Below the pieces are notes generated by a model, which made no database searches, had not been told where the DNA came from, and was given only the letters and a program-made list of their open reading frames with translations. The translations under genes were made by a program, and so were the position numbers. A stretch of 24,551 nucleotides of DNA from Bacteroidota bacterium (GTDB lineage: Bacteria > Bacteroidota > Bacteroidia > B-17B0 > Aurantibacillaceae): assembly GCA_016702705.1 (NCBI GenBank), contig JADJDM010000019.1, positions 1-24,551 on the forward strand, read 5' to 3'. Every line of letters starts with the position of its first letter. The first letter of the stretch is position 1. Positions 7,738-16,601 of this stretch are shown here, one piece after another.

Positions 7738-8181
7738 ATGAAAAAACAAACAACAAAAAAAGCTGCTCCAAAAAAAGCTGCAACGACGGTAAAAAAGAAA
7801 GCTGCACCTGCTAAGGCTAAAGCTGACAAAAAAGTACTAGCTAAAGTGGTTGCTAAAGCACCTAGCAAAGTAGATGAAAAATTAATGCATCAAATAGATT
7901 GGTTAACTAGAGATGTTGTTAATGGATATTTTATGGGAGTTGAAAGCGATATCTTATCTAAAGCTGAGATTAAGGCATTAATGGAAAAAACGCACGATCA
8001 CCAAGAAATATTTGATTACCTATCGGTAGATAAAAACACATCGGCAGACTTTGCTGAGTTTTTATTATTCTATATGCATACTTTAGTGTTTGAAGGCGCT
8101 GCTTCAACAGTAATTAAAGAATGGAAAGAAGATTCACAAAAGCCAGTTACAAAGAAAACAGCTGCTAAAAAGAAGAAGTAA
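7738..8181 (+). CDS. Small protein with Lys/Ala-rich N-terminal tail, unknown function
   Basis: The first 50 residues are a basic low-complexity tail rich in KKAAPKKAA-type repeats, like the tails of histone H1-like or AlgP-like DNA-binding proteins. The remaining 80 residues form an acidic, aromatic, probably helical domain (IDWLTRDVVNGYFMGVES ... FAEFLLFYMHTLVFEG), and the C-terminus is again lysine-rich (KKTAAKKKK). There is no signal peptide. The ATG at 7738 is chosen over an in-frame TTG two codons earlier. It is monocistronic, with a promoter-like box upstream and a strong terminator downstream. I do not recognise the core domain. A nucleic-acid-binding role is suggested only by the charged tails. 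Confidence 0.8.
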   Translation: MKKQTTKKAAPKKAATTVKKKAAPAKAKADKKVLAKVVAKAPSKVDEKLMHQIDWLTRDVVNGYFMGVESDILSKAEIKALMEKTHDHQEIFDYLSVDKNTSADFAEFLLFYMHTLVFEGAASTVIKEWKEDSQKPVTKKTAAKKKK

Positions 8182-8194
8182 ATTTTGAGTAATA

Positions 8195-8222
8195 TAAAAA
8201 GGGCCCTTAGGGCCCTTTTTTA
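8195..8222 (+). terminator. Strong rho-independent terminator
   Basis: Stem AAAAAGGGCCC / GGGCCCTTTTT with a TTA loop, 14 bp after the stop of the lysine-rich protein gene. The flanking A and T runs make it work in both directions. Confidence 0.9.
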
Positions 8223-8257
8223 TTAGAGTGAATTGTTTAATGAAATAGAATTCCCAA

Positions 8258-8315
8258 AAACAAAATCAAGCCTCTCATTTTCATGAAAGGCTTGATTTTG
8301 CTTGCACCCCCAACG
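8258..8315. repeat. Copy A of tRNA-Leu 3'-end/terminator repeat (att-like)
   Basis: Bases 8268-8304 are identical to 16407-16443, the sequence just downstream of tRNA-Leu. The match continues with one-base changes through ACCCC and AACG, which is the 3' acceptor end of the tRNA gene at 16444. Here the hairpin is perfect: 13-base arms CAAAATCAAGCCT and AGGCTTGATTTTG. On the minus strand the sequence before it still holds a degraded T-arm-like stretch (GTTCGATAAATCC). It may be an attachment-site copy, a dead tRNA, or a reused terminator. Confidence 0.6.
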
Positions 8316-8509
8316 AGTTGGATTTATCGAACTTTATTAATGATTTACAAACTATTAGACTATTAATAAATGTTTTACCTATGATACCTTAAAGAAAAAT
8401 TAAGACTTTTCTCATCAATCTATACTGTCCTTCCTTCCTAATTATCTATCATTAAAGACGCAACATCTATTCGGCGTTTAACAACTGAATCAGTATTTGC
8501 TAAAATCTC
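8316..8509. other. Gene-free stretch between the repeat and the AraC gene
   Basis: Apart from copy A, the interval 8223-8509 carries no convincing ORF, RNA gene or promoter. It is AT-rich, and no clear hairpin follows the AraC stop. Confidence 0.4.
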
Positions 8510-9616
8510 CTATGTTAGTTCTCTCGTTTTGTCAAGTATTTTATGAGCCTCTATTTCCGATGGTAGAACATTGTATATAGTTTTAAAACGGGCCGAAAAT
8601 TTGCTACTGTTTTCATATCCAAACTTAGTTGCTATTTCTTTTATAGTATACTTTTTCGTTACTAACATTTCACGTGCTAACTGCATTTGTTGTTCACTGT
8701 AATACTGGTAAATGCTTTTATTGTGGAAGTTTTTAAAATCAGTTTTTAATTTACTTGATGATATACCTACTTCTTTTGCAATTTCATCAATTCCTGGAAA
8801 GGATTCTACAATATTTTTTAAAAGAAAGTCTTCTGCACGTTGAATGTTTTTACGGTCCTTATCTGTTAAACTAAAATGATTCTCCGCAATTATTTCGGTG
8901 TTTAACTTATTTCTAAAATTATTTATTACAACAAGTGCAGAACTTTTTATTTCATCGATATACTTATCCTTTGTATTTTTACTAGCATACAACATTATTT
9001 CATCAAAAATAGTTTCATAAGTCGTATCGTCCTCATCAATGATAAGGTAATTGTTTGAAGATGTAAAAAAGTTTGCAAGACTATCTGAATTATTACCTGA
9101 ATTAGTTTTTAAGTAATTATTAAGCCATTTGCTTGTAAAGTATAGTGTGATGTTTTTTTCTTCTGAATTTTTAAAGTGATACTCTGTTAAGGCTTGCCCA
9201 GCTTTAAACATCGACCATGCTCGGTTTTTCAAAATCAAACCGTTAATAGTTGATTTTTCCTTAACTGTATTTGTTTTAATGTGAATGTTTATAAAATGAT
9301 ATTCTAATGGAAGATCTTTATCGTATAAATTCTTCATTAACACATTTTTTTTAAAATGTATATGAGATGGCATAAGCCAGAATCCATCCTCCAATTCAAA
9401 ATAGTGCATATGGCATTTTAAAAATATTGAATCGGCCTTTATGCATTGTTTATCTCTATCATGCTTGCAAAATGGCATTTTATCAAAGCTCTCAACAACT
9501 GTTTGAGGCGATTGAAACAAATTAGCCAAGTGGTAGCTACCGTTTTTATAAGTTACCTTATAACGTTCAAATTTATTAAACCATTTTTTTAAATTTTGTA
9601 AAATACTACCTTCCAT
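8510..9616 (-). CDS. AraC-family transcriptional regulator
   Basis: A 368-residue cytoplasmic protein with a long N-terminal region lacking recognisable sensor motifs and a C-terminal AraC-type double helix-turn-helix. The first helix-turn-helix is near IDEIAKEVGISSSKLKTDFK (about residues 275-295) and the second near YTIKEIATKFGYENSSKFSARFK (about 322-345), including the conserved GYENSSKFSARFK signature. The N-terminal region has a cluster of cysteines and histidines (FCKHDRDKQC, KCHMHYF) around residues 48-72, a possible metal or redox sensor, though this is only seen as spacing. It is divergent from the RCC1 surface protein gene, with a 7-5-7 palindrome between them, so control of that gene is plausible. 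The gene is markedly AT-rich. Confidence 0.88.
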   Translation of the reverse strand: MEGSILQNLKKWFNKFERYKVTYKNGSYHLANLFQSPQTVVESFDKMPFCKHDRDKQCIKADSIFLKCHMHYFELEDGFWLMPSHIHFKKNVLMKNLYDKDLPLEYHFINIHIKTNTVKEKSTINGLILKNRAWSMFKAGQALTEYHFKNSEEKNITLYFTSKWLNNYLKTNSGNNSDSLANFFTSSNNYLIIDEDDTTYETIFDEIMLYASKNTKDKYIDEIKSSALVVINNFRNKLNTEIIAENHFSLTDKDRKNIQRAEDFLLKNIVESFPGIDEIAKEVGISSSKLKTDFKNFHNKSIYQYYSEQQMQLAREMLVTKKYTIKEIATKFGYENSSKFSARFKTIYNVLPSEIEAHKILDKTRELT

Positions 9617-9637
9617 AATAATGAATACTAAAATACA

Positions 9638-9656
9638 ATTAGTTATTACAACTAAT
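9638..9656. promoter_or_regulatory. Palindrome in the AraC/RCC1 divergent region
   Basis: ATTAGTT-ATTAC-AACTAAT is a perfect 7-5-7 inverted repeat, 22 bp before the AraC start and 90 bp before the RCC1 start. It could be an operator. AraC proteins more often bind direct repeats, so the binder is uncertain. Confidence 0.35.
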
Positions 9657-9745
9657 AATGGTTTAAAAAAGTTTGGCTTTTTGGAGGGTGTTAAACATGG
9701 TACAATTTTTTAATTTGGCGCTTGAAATTTTTAAATTATCATAAC

Positions 9746-12700
9746 ATGATTAAAAAAATACTTACAATTATTGTTCTTGCTACAAGCACCCTAAGTTTTG
9801 GACAAAGTATTTCGGGAGGTTATAAGCACAGCCTTTTTCTTTGCCCCAACGGCACTGTAAAAGCCTTTGGGTATAATAGTAATGGGCAGTTAGGCTTAGG
9901 CAATTATACAAATAAAACATTACCTGAAAGCGTTTCTACACTTAGCGGTATTACGGCTATTGCAGCGGGCGATTATAACTCCTTGTTTTTGAAAAACGAT
10001 GGCACCGTTTGGGTTTGTGGAGATAATGCTTACGGACAATTAGGAACCGGAACTACCCCCAGTCAAAATACCCCCGTGCAAGTAAACACCTTAACCGGTA
10101 TTACTGCTATTGCTGGGGGGCAGTATCATTCCTTATTTTTGAAAAGCGATGGCACCGTATGGGCTTGTGGAATTAATACTTATGGACAATTAGGAAACGG
10201 AAATAACACCCATCAAAAGACCCCCGTTCAGGTAAACGGCTTAAGCGGTATTACGGCTATTGCTGCGGGGACTAATTATTCCTTGTTTTTGAAAAACGAT
10301 GGCACCGTATGGGCTTGTGGATCTGATAGTTACGGATCATTAGGTATCGGAACTCTCACCAATCATAATACCCCCGTTCAGGTAAACGGCTTAAGCGGTA
10401 TTACAGCTATTGCACGTGGGAGGTTCCATTCCTTATTTTTGAAAAACGATGGAACCGTGTGGGCTTGTGGATCTAATTATTACGGATTTTTAGGTATCGG
10501 AACTACCAATCCACAAATTATTCCTGTGCGGGTAAGCAGCTTAAGCGGTATTACCGCTATTGTTGGGGGGGAGTATCATTCCTTGTTTTTGAAAAACGAT
10601 GGCACCGTATGGGCTTGTGGACAGAATCGTATCGGGCAATTAGGAGACGGAACTAAGACCGATCGATATACACCTGTGCAGGTAAACAGCTTAACCGGTA
10701 TTACTGCTATTGATGTGTGGGGGCATCATTCTTTATTTTTAAAAAACGATGGCACCGTATGGGCTTGTGGTAATAATACATTCGGACAATTAGGAACCGG
10801 AAATACCAACAGTCAAAATACTCCAGTAAATATAGGCGTAGTATGCACCCCACCCGCACCGCCTGCGGTAAACATGAGCAATATGCCTACCAGCGTTTGC
10901 CTTGGTAGCGACCTAAGCGTAGACCCAAACATTAGCGGTTCAAACCCTGTACTAAGTATGAGTTTAGATAACAGCATTTCAATTACAAACCCTAAGGCTA
11001 TTACTAAAAACAAAAACTCTGTGTTTGTATTAAATGATAACGATGCTATTGCACGTTATAATTTCAACGGCACTTTAGTTTCCAGTCTTCCATCGTTAAG
11101 TATTACGGGTATTAAAGCATTTGCAGTAGATGATAGTAGCAATGTATATCTTCATAATGGTGATGGTAACATTTATAAATGCGATAGCACAGGGCTTTTA
11201 GTAAATACCATAACGCCACTTATAACCAATAGTTCTGCTAATCAGTTGGTTTATTCAAAACCTGTAAACTCATCACCATTTCTCGAAAATTTATTTGTGG
11301 TTGATGCACAACAAAGCTCAGGCACATTGCTTACCGGCATTAATACGTATGATAATAATCAATTTACTAATTATAATTCGTATCCATCAGACAGTTTAGT
11401 TATTTCTCAGGCTACATCAATGGCACTTGATAATTTTCATACTGGTAAAAGAGCCTTAATTGCAGACCCTGTAAATAATACTTTGCGTACAAGAGTGTTA
11501 TATCCTGATGGGTCGGGCACTTTTGATTATCAAGAAAATTTTTTGGTAGAACCATCACAAACAGCAGGTATGGCTCTTGATTTTATTGATGCCGATACTT
11601 TATATAACCAATTTTTGGTTAGTTCAAAAACTACAGGAATATTGGGATATGGAGCTGACTATCGTAATAGTGATGGCACAATAACCAGTTATTTAGATAC
11701 TTCACTAACTTCCCTTATTAATCCAACGCAGCCTGTTGGTATTGTTTCAACTAGTTTAGGCAGTCAACTTCAATTTTGGATTGCCGATAGAGGTCAAAAT
11801 AAATTATTAAGAGCCTATTTTACCATGTATCAAATTTCGCCAGCACTACCTGCCGGCTTAAAATACAATACCATAACGGGCAAAATTGATGGTACACCAA
11901 CCACTATTACTTCGCCACAAACATATCGCGTAATATTAACCACTCCGTATGGCGCAGATACCACCTTTTTTTCGTTTCAAGTTACACCAACAAACGGAGT
12001 TAGTAATACCCCAGGAACAGGCAGTTCTGCAGCACAGCAAAATGATGGGTTAATGGTTAAATACATTGACTTTAGTAATTGCGAGAAATTGATAGACATT
12101 GCAGATTCTTTAGGAGGTACTTCACCTGGCCAAACAACAGTTACACAAACTGTTTATCCTTTAGTGAGTGTTATTGCAGGTGATTCTTTAATTAGAAGAG
12201 CTACCCAAATAAACGCAGACAATATCGATACATTAAAGGTAAATGCTACTTTTTATTATACCTATCAGGATATTCAATTATACAAGCAAACAACTGGTTC
12301 AACACTTTCCAACGATACTATAGGTGGAACAATGCAAATAGCTGTACTACAAATGCACGATTTACCTAATGGAGGAAAAGAACCAATTCTTCACAGCCCA
12401 GTTACAGCTACATGGTCAAATAATCAACATAATTGGGTAGCCATAGTGCCTTTAACTAAGTTTAGCGATTTTTATGCTGGTGATATTTCAACACTAAGTA
12501 GTTTTAACTGCACCAATTCAGGCAAAGACACTATAGTAGCAAACGACTTTTATATTTGGAATTACCCAGATTCATTATTTACTTCGGGCGACTATGTTGA
12601 TACATTAATTAACCACACAGGTTGTGATAGTATTGTTCAATTGCATTTAACTATAAATATCACTACAGGGCTTAAATGAAGCCGCATTAAGTTCAGGCAT

Positions 12701-12929
12701 TAGTATTTTTCCTAATCCATCTAATGGTGTGTTTAATATCAGATTTAACAACGCCACCATTATGCCTGCAAAAGCAAGAGTAATAAATATTATTGGAGCC
12801 GAAGTGTTAAATAAAACAATCACATCAAGTGACTCTATTGATTTAAGTCCGTTTCAAAGTGGCATTTACTATTTGATGCTGGAAAGTGAGGGCGCTACAA
12901 AAACTTGGCGCATTGTTAAACAAAACTAA
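9746..12929 (+). CDS. Giant secreted RCC1-propeller surface protein with T9SS sorting domain (frameshifted)
   Basis: A signal peptide (MIKKILTIIVLATSTLSFGQ) is followed by seven RCC1 repeats of exactly 50 residues, with the pattern HSLFLKNDGTVWACG...YGQLG.GT, which should close into a seven-bladed propeller. Next comes a proline-rich linker (CTPPAPPAV), a region resembling an NHL-type propeller (about residues 390-690), an immunoglobulin-like putative domain (LPAGLKYNTITGKIDGTP), and the surface-protein block DTLINHTGCDSIVQLHLTI. The long frame stops at 12679, but one base less in the AAA at 12674-12676 gives LNEAALSSGISIFPNPSNGV, the start of a complete type IX sorting domain ending at 12929. 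The ATG at 9746 is preferred to a TTG eight codons earlier. It is likely exported and anchored on the cell surface; its ligand is unknown. Confidence 0.88.
9811..10860 (+). repeat. Seven in-frame 150-bp tandem repeats (RCC1 blades)
   Basis: The marker GAAAAACGATGGCACCG or a close variant recurs at 9991, 10141, 10291, 10441, 10591 and 10741, with a diverged copy at 9841, always exactly 150 bp apart with no indels. Blades 2-7 are near-identical in DNA along the NDGTVWACG strand, while the residues before HSLFL and after ACG differ in every copy. Confidence 0.9.
12676..12929 (+). other. T9SS type A sorting domain of the RCC1 protein, in a shifted frame
   Basis: Reads SIFPNPSNGVFNIRF, then ARVINIIGAEVLNKTI, and ends SGIYYLMLESEGATKTWRIV. 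This is the usual Por-secretion C-terminal domain of about 75 residues, which is removed as the protein is attached at the outer membrane. It is not a separate gene. Confidence 0.8.
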
Positions 12930-12941
12930 TATCAATTAAAG

Positions 12942-12975
12942 CCCTGCTATAAATTTAAGTAGCAGGGATTTTTTA
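12942..12975 (+). terminator. Terminator between the two surface protein genes
   Basis: Stem CCCTGCTA / TAGCAGGG with a 10-base loop, followed by ATTTTTT. It ends 19 bp before the next ATG. The loop itself contains TAAATTTA (12950-12957), a possible -7 box for the downstream gene. Confidence 0.75.
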
Positions 12976-12993
12976 AACTATAACCAAATAAAT

Positions 12994-15900
12994 ATGATTA
13001 AACAAATACTAAACTTTGCATTATTAATTGCAACAGCAAGCACATTAAGCGCACAAAACTATTCAGGTGGAAACGGAACACCGTTTGATCCATATCAAAT
13101 TTCCAACAAGGCAGATTTAAAATACCTGAGTGATCATAACGGTGAGTGGAGCAAATATTTTACTCAAACCGTTGATATTAGCTTTGATTCGCTAGACTTT
13201 GTTAGTACTGGTGATTTTTACTATGTGGGACAAGGCTTTAGCCCTATTGGAAATCCTACAACACAATTTACTGGCAGTTACGACGGTAATTATCACATCA
13301 TCCAAAATTTATATATCAACAGATTTTCTCAAACATTTGTGGGCTTATTTGGCTACGTTGCTAATAGCGCAAACGTAATCAACCTTGGCTGTAGCAATAT
13401 AAATATCACAGGCGATAATAATACGGGCGGATTAGCAGGAGGAAATGACGGTGCAATTTATAAATGCTATAGTACAGGCATTGTAAACGGGCTGTTTACA
13501 GCAGGAGGTTTGGTTGGACAAAATGATGGGACCATTACTCAAAGTTATAGTAACATTACACTAAACGGTAGCCAATATCTTGGTGGTTTAGCAGGTAAAA
13601 ATAATAACTATATAAACAACTGTTATAGTACTGGAGTAATAACAGGAAATGATAATATAGGTGGTTTAGTGGGTGGAAATAATGGAGATATAGAATATTG
13701 TTACAGCAACTGTGCAATATCTGGCACTGGTTTAAATTTAGGTGCATTAATAGGAAATGAAGACGGCAATTCTTCACTTAGCTGCTTTTATAATACGAAT
13801 TATTATCCTACAGACAACGGTATTGGAACTACTGGGCAGGATGATATAGAAATGCAAACACAAGCTAATTTTACTAATGTTGGTTGGGATTTTATTAATG
13901 AGACTACAAACGGTACTACCGACATTTGGACTATAGGAGCATGTAATTCAGATTTATCCAGTTATCCTATATTTAAATGGCAAGTATTTCCTTTAGGTGG
14001 TGATGGCACAATTGCTAATCCGTTTGTAGTTGCAACAAAAAATGATTTGAAAACCCTAAGCGAAAATAGTTGTTTGTGGGACAAACACTTTATACAAACA
14101 AGCGATATTTCATTTTCAAATGCAGACTTTAATTTAGGAGGGGATTTTGAAAATGGTATGAATTCAATTGGTAATAGCCTGTTGACTTTTAGTGGAAGTT
14201 ATAATGGTAAAGGCCACACTATCAGTAATTTTTATATGCATAATAATAACAGAGGTATTTATGGTTTTTTTGGAGATGTTTATACTTCATTCTCTATAGA
14301 TAGTTTAAACCTAAGCAATGTAGATATTATGGGTAATAATGATATAGGGGGCTTAGTTGGTGATATGCGAAATGGGACAATAAATAATTGTGCAATAACA
14401 GGTACTGTAATTGGCAAAGTTTTATTTGGAGGTTTGGTTGGAAGAAATGATGGAATTATTAATAATTGTAGCTTTACTGGTTTTGTAAAATCCAATCCGT
14501 TTTCTACAAATTGTTTTAAGGGCGGTGGTATATCTGGTTTAAATGTAGGGCAAATGTATAATTGTTATTCGTTGGGTGAAGTCACTAAAAGCACAATAGA
14601 TTCTGCTACAGCTGTAAACGAAAGTGTAACAGACCAGTACATGGAAAGTTTAGGTGGCCTTTGTGGGGAAAATTGGGGATTTATTCGCAATTCATATTCG
14701 CAAAGTTTGGTTAGAGGGCAAGATTGGACCGGAGGTTTAACTGCCTATAATGAGGGTACAATATACAAATGCTATGCTACAGGTAATGTAAGTGGCACAA
14801 ATTATACTGGAGGCTTTATTGGACAAAATTATGATAATTCATACATCGATACTTGTTATGCTACAGGTAATGTTACCGGCGGTGATGGCAACACGAACTA
14901 CATGGGAGGCTTTGTAGGCTCAAACAAGGGTGATATACAACTATGTTATTCCAGCGGTAATGTTAACGCAGATACTTCTGACTTTGTTGCTGGTTTTGCT
15001 GCAGAAAATGCAAATAATGGCACAATAAAAAATTGTTATACAACTTCTCGAACCAGTGGTAGCAACACATTCAAAATTAGTGGCTTTTTAGGATATAATG
15101 ACAGTAATTACAACATAGAAAATTGCTATGCTGTTGGATATATTGATACTACTGGCATACCAAATTACGGAGGTTTAACTACAGATCTTTCAGGCGTGTT
15201 AAATTGCTTTTGGGATACCATAAGCACGGGGATTACTACAGTTAATGTAAATACAGGATTGCCAACTGCTCAAATGCAACTGCAAAACACGTTTACTGCT
15301 GCTGGTTGGGATTTTACAGGTGAAACAACCAATGGTACAAATGATTTTTGGACCATGGGGAATTGTGCCAACAATAATGGCTACCCAGTATTCACTTGGC
15401 AAACCTTACATCCTGTTCCTACAGTGTCAGTTTCATCTACTAATGTATTATGTAACTCAGGCAGCACAGGTAGTTCTGCAATAACCGTAAATAATAGTTT
15501 GGTTACACCAACCTATAGTTGGTTGCCAAGCGGAGGCAGTTCTGCAACAGCATCAAACTTGACAGCTGGCGTTTATACCTGTTCAATAAATGCAGGTACT
15601 TGTGCCTTTACACAAACAGTAACAATAACAGAGCCAACACCATTAACTTCATCATTTACTTCAAACGATGAAATATCAGGTAATGATGGAACTATTGATT
15701 TAACAGTAAGTGGCGGAACAACTTCTTACACTTATAGTTGGACTGGTCCAAATTCATTCACATCATCTTCAGAAGATTTGACAGGTTTGGGTGCTGGAAT
15801 TTATAACCTAACGATAACAGATGCCAATAATTGTTCGATTACAAATCAAGTAACTGTTGGTTCACAGGTTGGATTAAAACATATTACATCAGCTTCAACT

Positions 15901-16113
15901 AAAATCTATCCAAATCCATCAACAGGTGTTTTTATGATTGATGGCTTAGAAAAAGAAACAACACTTGAAGTTATAAATGTAATAGGGCAAGTAGTTTACA
16001 CTACAAAAACAAACGATGCCAAAACAAACATTGATTTATCTAATCAAGCAAATGGTGTTTACTACTTAAAAACAAACAGCGGTCTTATTCATAAATTAAT
16101 TAAGCAAGATTAA
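12994..16113 (+). CDS. Giant secreted GLUG/SprB-repeat surface protein with T9SS sorting domain
   Basis: An intact 1039-residue protein. A signal peptide (MIKQILNFALLIATASTLSA) is followed by about fourteen GLUG repeats of the form GGLVG.N.G.I.NCYSTG.V.G, arranged in two modules. Each module opens with a DLK.LS..N..W.K.F.QT.DISF header and closes with GWDF..ETTNGT.D.WT.G. GLUG repeats build a right-handed beta-solenoid in adhesins. Around residues 810-960 there are two SprB-like domains (LVTPTYSWLPSGG and TTSYTYSWTGPNS), then a type IX sorting domain starting IYPNPSTGVFMIDG and ending LIHKLIKQD. The likely role is adhesion, gliding or matrix binding at the cell surface. It follows the RCC1 gene and may share its export route, though a terminator lies between them. 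Confidence 0.9.
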   Translation: MIKQILNFALLIATASTLSAQNYSGGNGTPFDPYQISNKADLKYLSDHNGEWSKYFTQTVDISFDSLDFVSTGDFYYVGQGFSPIGNPTTQFTGSYDGNYHIIQNLYINRFSQTFVGLFGYVANSANVINLGCSNINITGDNNTGGLAGGNDGAIYKCYSTGIVNGLFTAGGLVGQNDGTITQSYSNITLNGSQYLGGLAGKNNNYINNCYSTGVITGNDNIGGLVGGNNGDIEYCYSNCAISGTGLNLGALIGNEDGNSSLSCFYNTNYYPTDNGIGTTGQDDIEMQTQANFTNVGWDFINETTNGTTDIWTIGACNSDLSSYPIFKWQVFPLGGDGTIANPFVVATKNDLKTLSENSCLWDKHFIQTSDISFSNADFNLGGDFENGMNSIGNSLLTFSGSYNGKGHTISNFYMHNNNRGIYGFFGDVYTSFSIDSLNLSNVDIMGNNDIGGLVGDMRNGTINNCAITGTVIGKVLFGGLVGRNDGIINNCSFTGFVKSNPFSTNCFKGGGISGLNVGQMYNCYSLGEVTKSTIDSATAVNESVTDQYMESLGGLCGENWGFIRNSYSQSLVRGQDWTGGLTAYNEGTIYKCYATGNVSGTNYTGGFIGQNYDNSYIDTCYATGNVTGGDGNTNYMGGFVGSNKGDIQLCYSSGNVNADTSDFVAGFAAENANNGTIKNCYTTSRTSGSNTFKISGFLGYNDSNYNIENCYAVGYIDTTGIPNYGGLTTDLSGVLNCFWDTISTGITTVNVNTGLPTAQMQLQNTFTAAGWDFTGETTNGTNDFWTMGNCANNNGYPVFTWQTLHPVPTVSVSSTNVLCNSGSTGSSAITVNNSLVTPTYSWLPSGGSSATASNLTAGVYTCSINAGTCAFTQTVTITEPTPLTSSFTSNDEISGNDGTIDLTVSGGTTSYTYSWTGPNSFTSSSEDLTGLGAGIYNLTITDANNCSITNQVTVGSQVGLKHITSASTKIYPNPSTGVFMIDGLEKETTLEVINVIGQVVYTTKTNDAKTNIDLSNQANGVYYLKTNSGLIHKLIKQD

Positions 16114-16188
16114 GAAAGCGAAGCTCTGTTGTCATAGGCATCAGTGTCTTTTTAACACAAACTGAAAAACTAAATGTAATCCTAAATT

Positions 16189-16221
16189 AAAAGCCTTTGC
16201 TAACATAGCAAAGGCTTTTTA
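16189..16221 (+). terminator. Terminator after the GLUG protein gene
   Basis: Stem AAAAGCCTTTGCTA / TAGCAAAGGCTTTT with a 3-base loop and a T tail. The sequence from here to about 16400 shows no gene, RNA or strong motif. Confidence 0.85.
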
Positions 16222-16400
16222 AATTTACATAAACTTTTTTTGAATATGTGGTCATGATTTTTTAGTTGGATAATGGATGACTCGGATACTAACTCATAAT
16301 TGATTCATTATAAATGCAACTAGATATTCGGATTATTTAATCACTAAAATATCGAAATGATATTTAATTTGAAATTTCTTAATTCAACTAGGCTTTAAAA

Positions 16401-16443
16401 ACAAAAAAGCCTCTCATTTTCATGAAAGGCTTGATTTTGCTTG
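16401..16443 (-). terminator. tRNA-Leu terminator, copy B of the att-like repeat
   Basis: Stem AAGCCT / AGGCTT with T-rich flanks, directly after the 3' end of tRNA-Leu on the minus strand. Bases 16407-16443 are identical to 8268-8304. The hairpin is shorter here than in copy A because the left arm has diverged. Confidence 0.65.
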
Positions 16444-16527
16444 TACCCCAAACGGGACTTGAACCCGTACAACCGTGAGGTCACAGGATTTTAAGTCCTG
16501 CGTGTCTACCAATTCCACCATCGGGGC
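16444..16527 (-). tRNA. tRNA-Leu(UAA)
   Basis: An 84-base cloverleaf with a long variable arm typical of leucine tRNAs. The anticodon stem CAGGA/TCCTG encloses loop CTTAAAA, giving anticodon UAA. The acceptor stem GCCCCGA pairs with TTGGGGT (two G-T pairs), with discriminator A. D-arm TGGTAGACAC and T-arm GGTTCAAGTCC are present. CCA is not encoded. Confidence 0.97.
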
Positions 16528-16570
16528 ATTTACAGCGAGCTGCAAATATTTTTAACTTAAAGAACTTTAA

Positions 16571-16600
16571 AAAACAAGGCTATTGCTAGCCTTGTTTTTT
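16571..16600 (-). terminator. Terminator between tRNA-Asn and tRNA-Leu
   Basis: Stem AACAAGGCTA / TAGCCTTGTT with a 4-base loop, flanked by A and T runs, directly downstream of tRNA-Asn. It suggests the two tRNAs are separately transcribed or attenuated. Confidence 0.75.
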
Positions 16601-16601
16601 G

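Noticed and set aside
9811..10860. Diversity-generating retroelement acting on the RCC1 blades
   Set aside because: No reverse transcriptase, template repeat or adenine-biased substitution pattern is visible; variability between blades fits ordinary repeat divergence.
9811..10860. CRISPR array
   Set aside because: The 150-bp period is in frame within a protein-coding region and units are translated RCC1 blades, not short repeats with unique spacers.
13556..13777. Antisense ORFs inside the GLUG, AraC, TauE, MFS and peptidase genes
   Set aside because: They are shadows of longer coding frames, of low-complexity composition, without start-site signals or recognisable domains.
8316..16400. Integrated prophage or conjugative element
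   Set aside because: Despite the att-like repeat there is no integrase, relaxase, capsid or replication gene, so only a relic or passive island can be argued.
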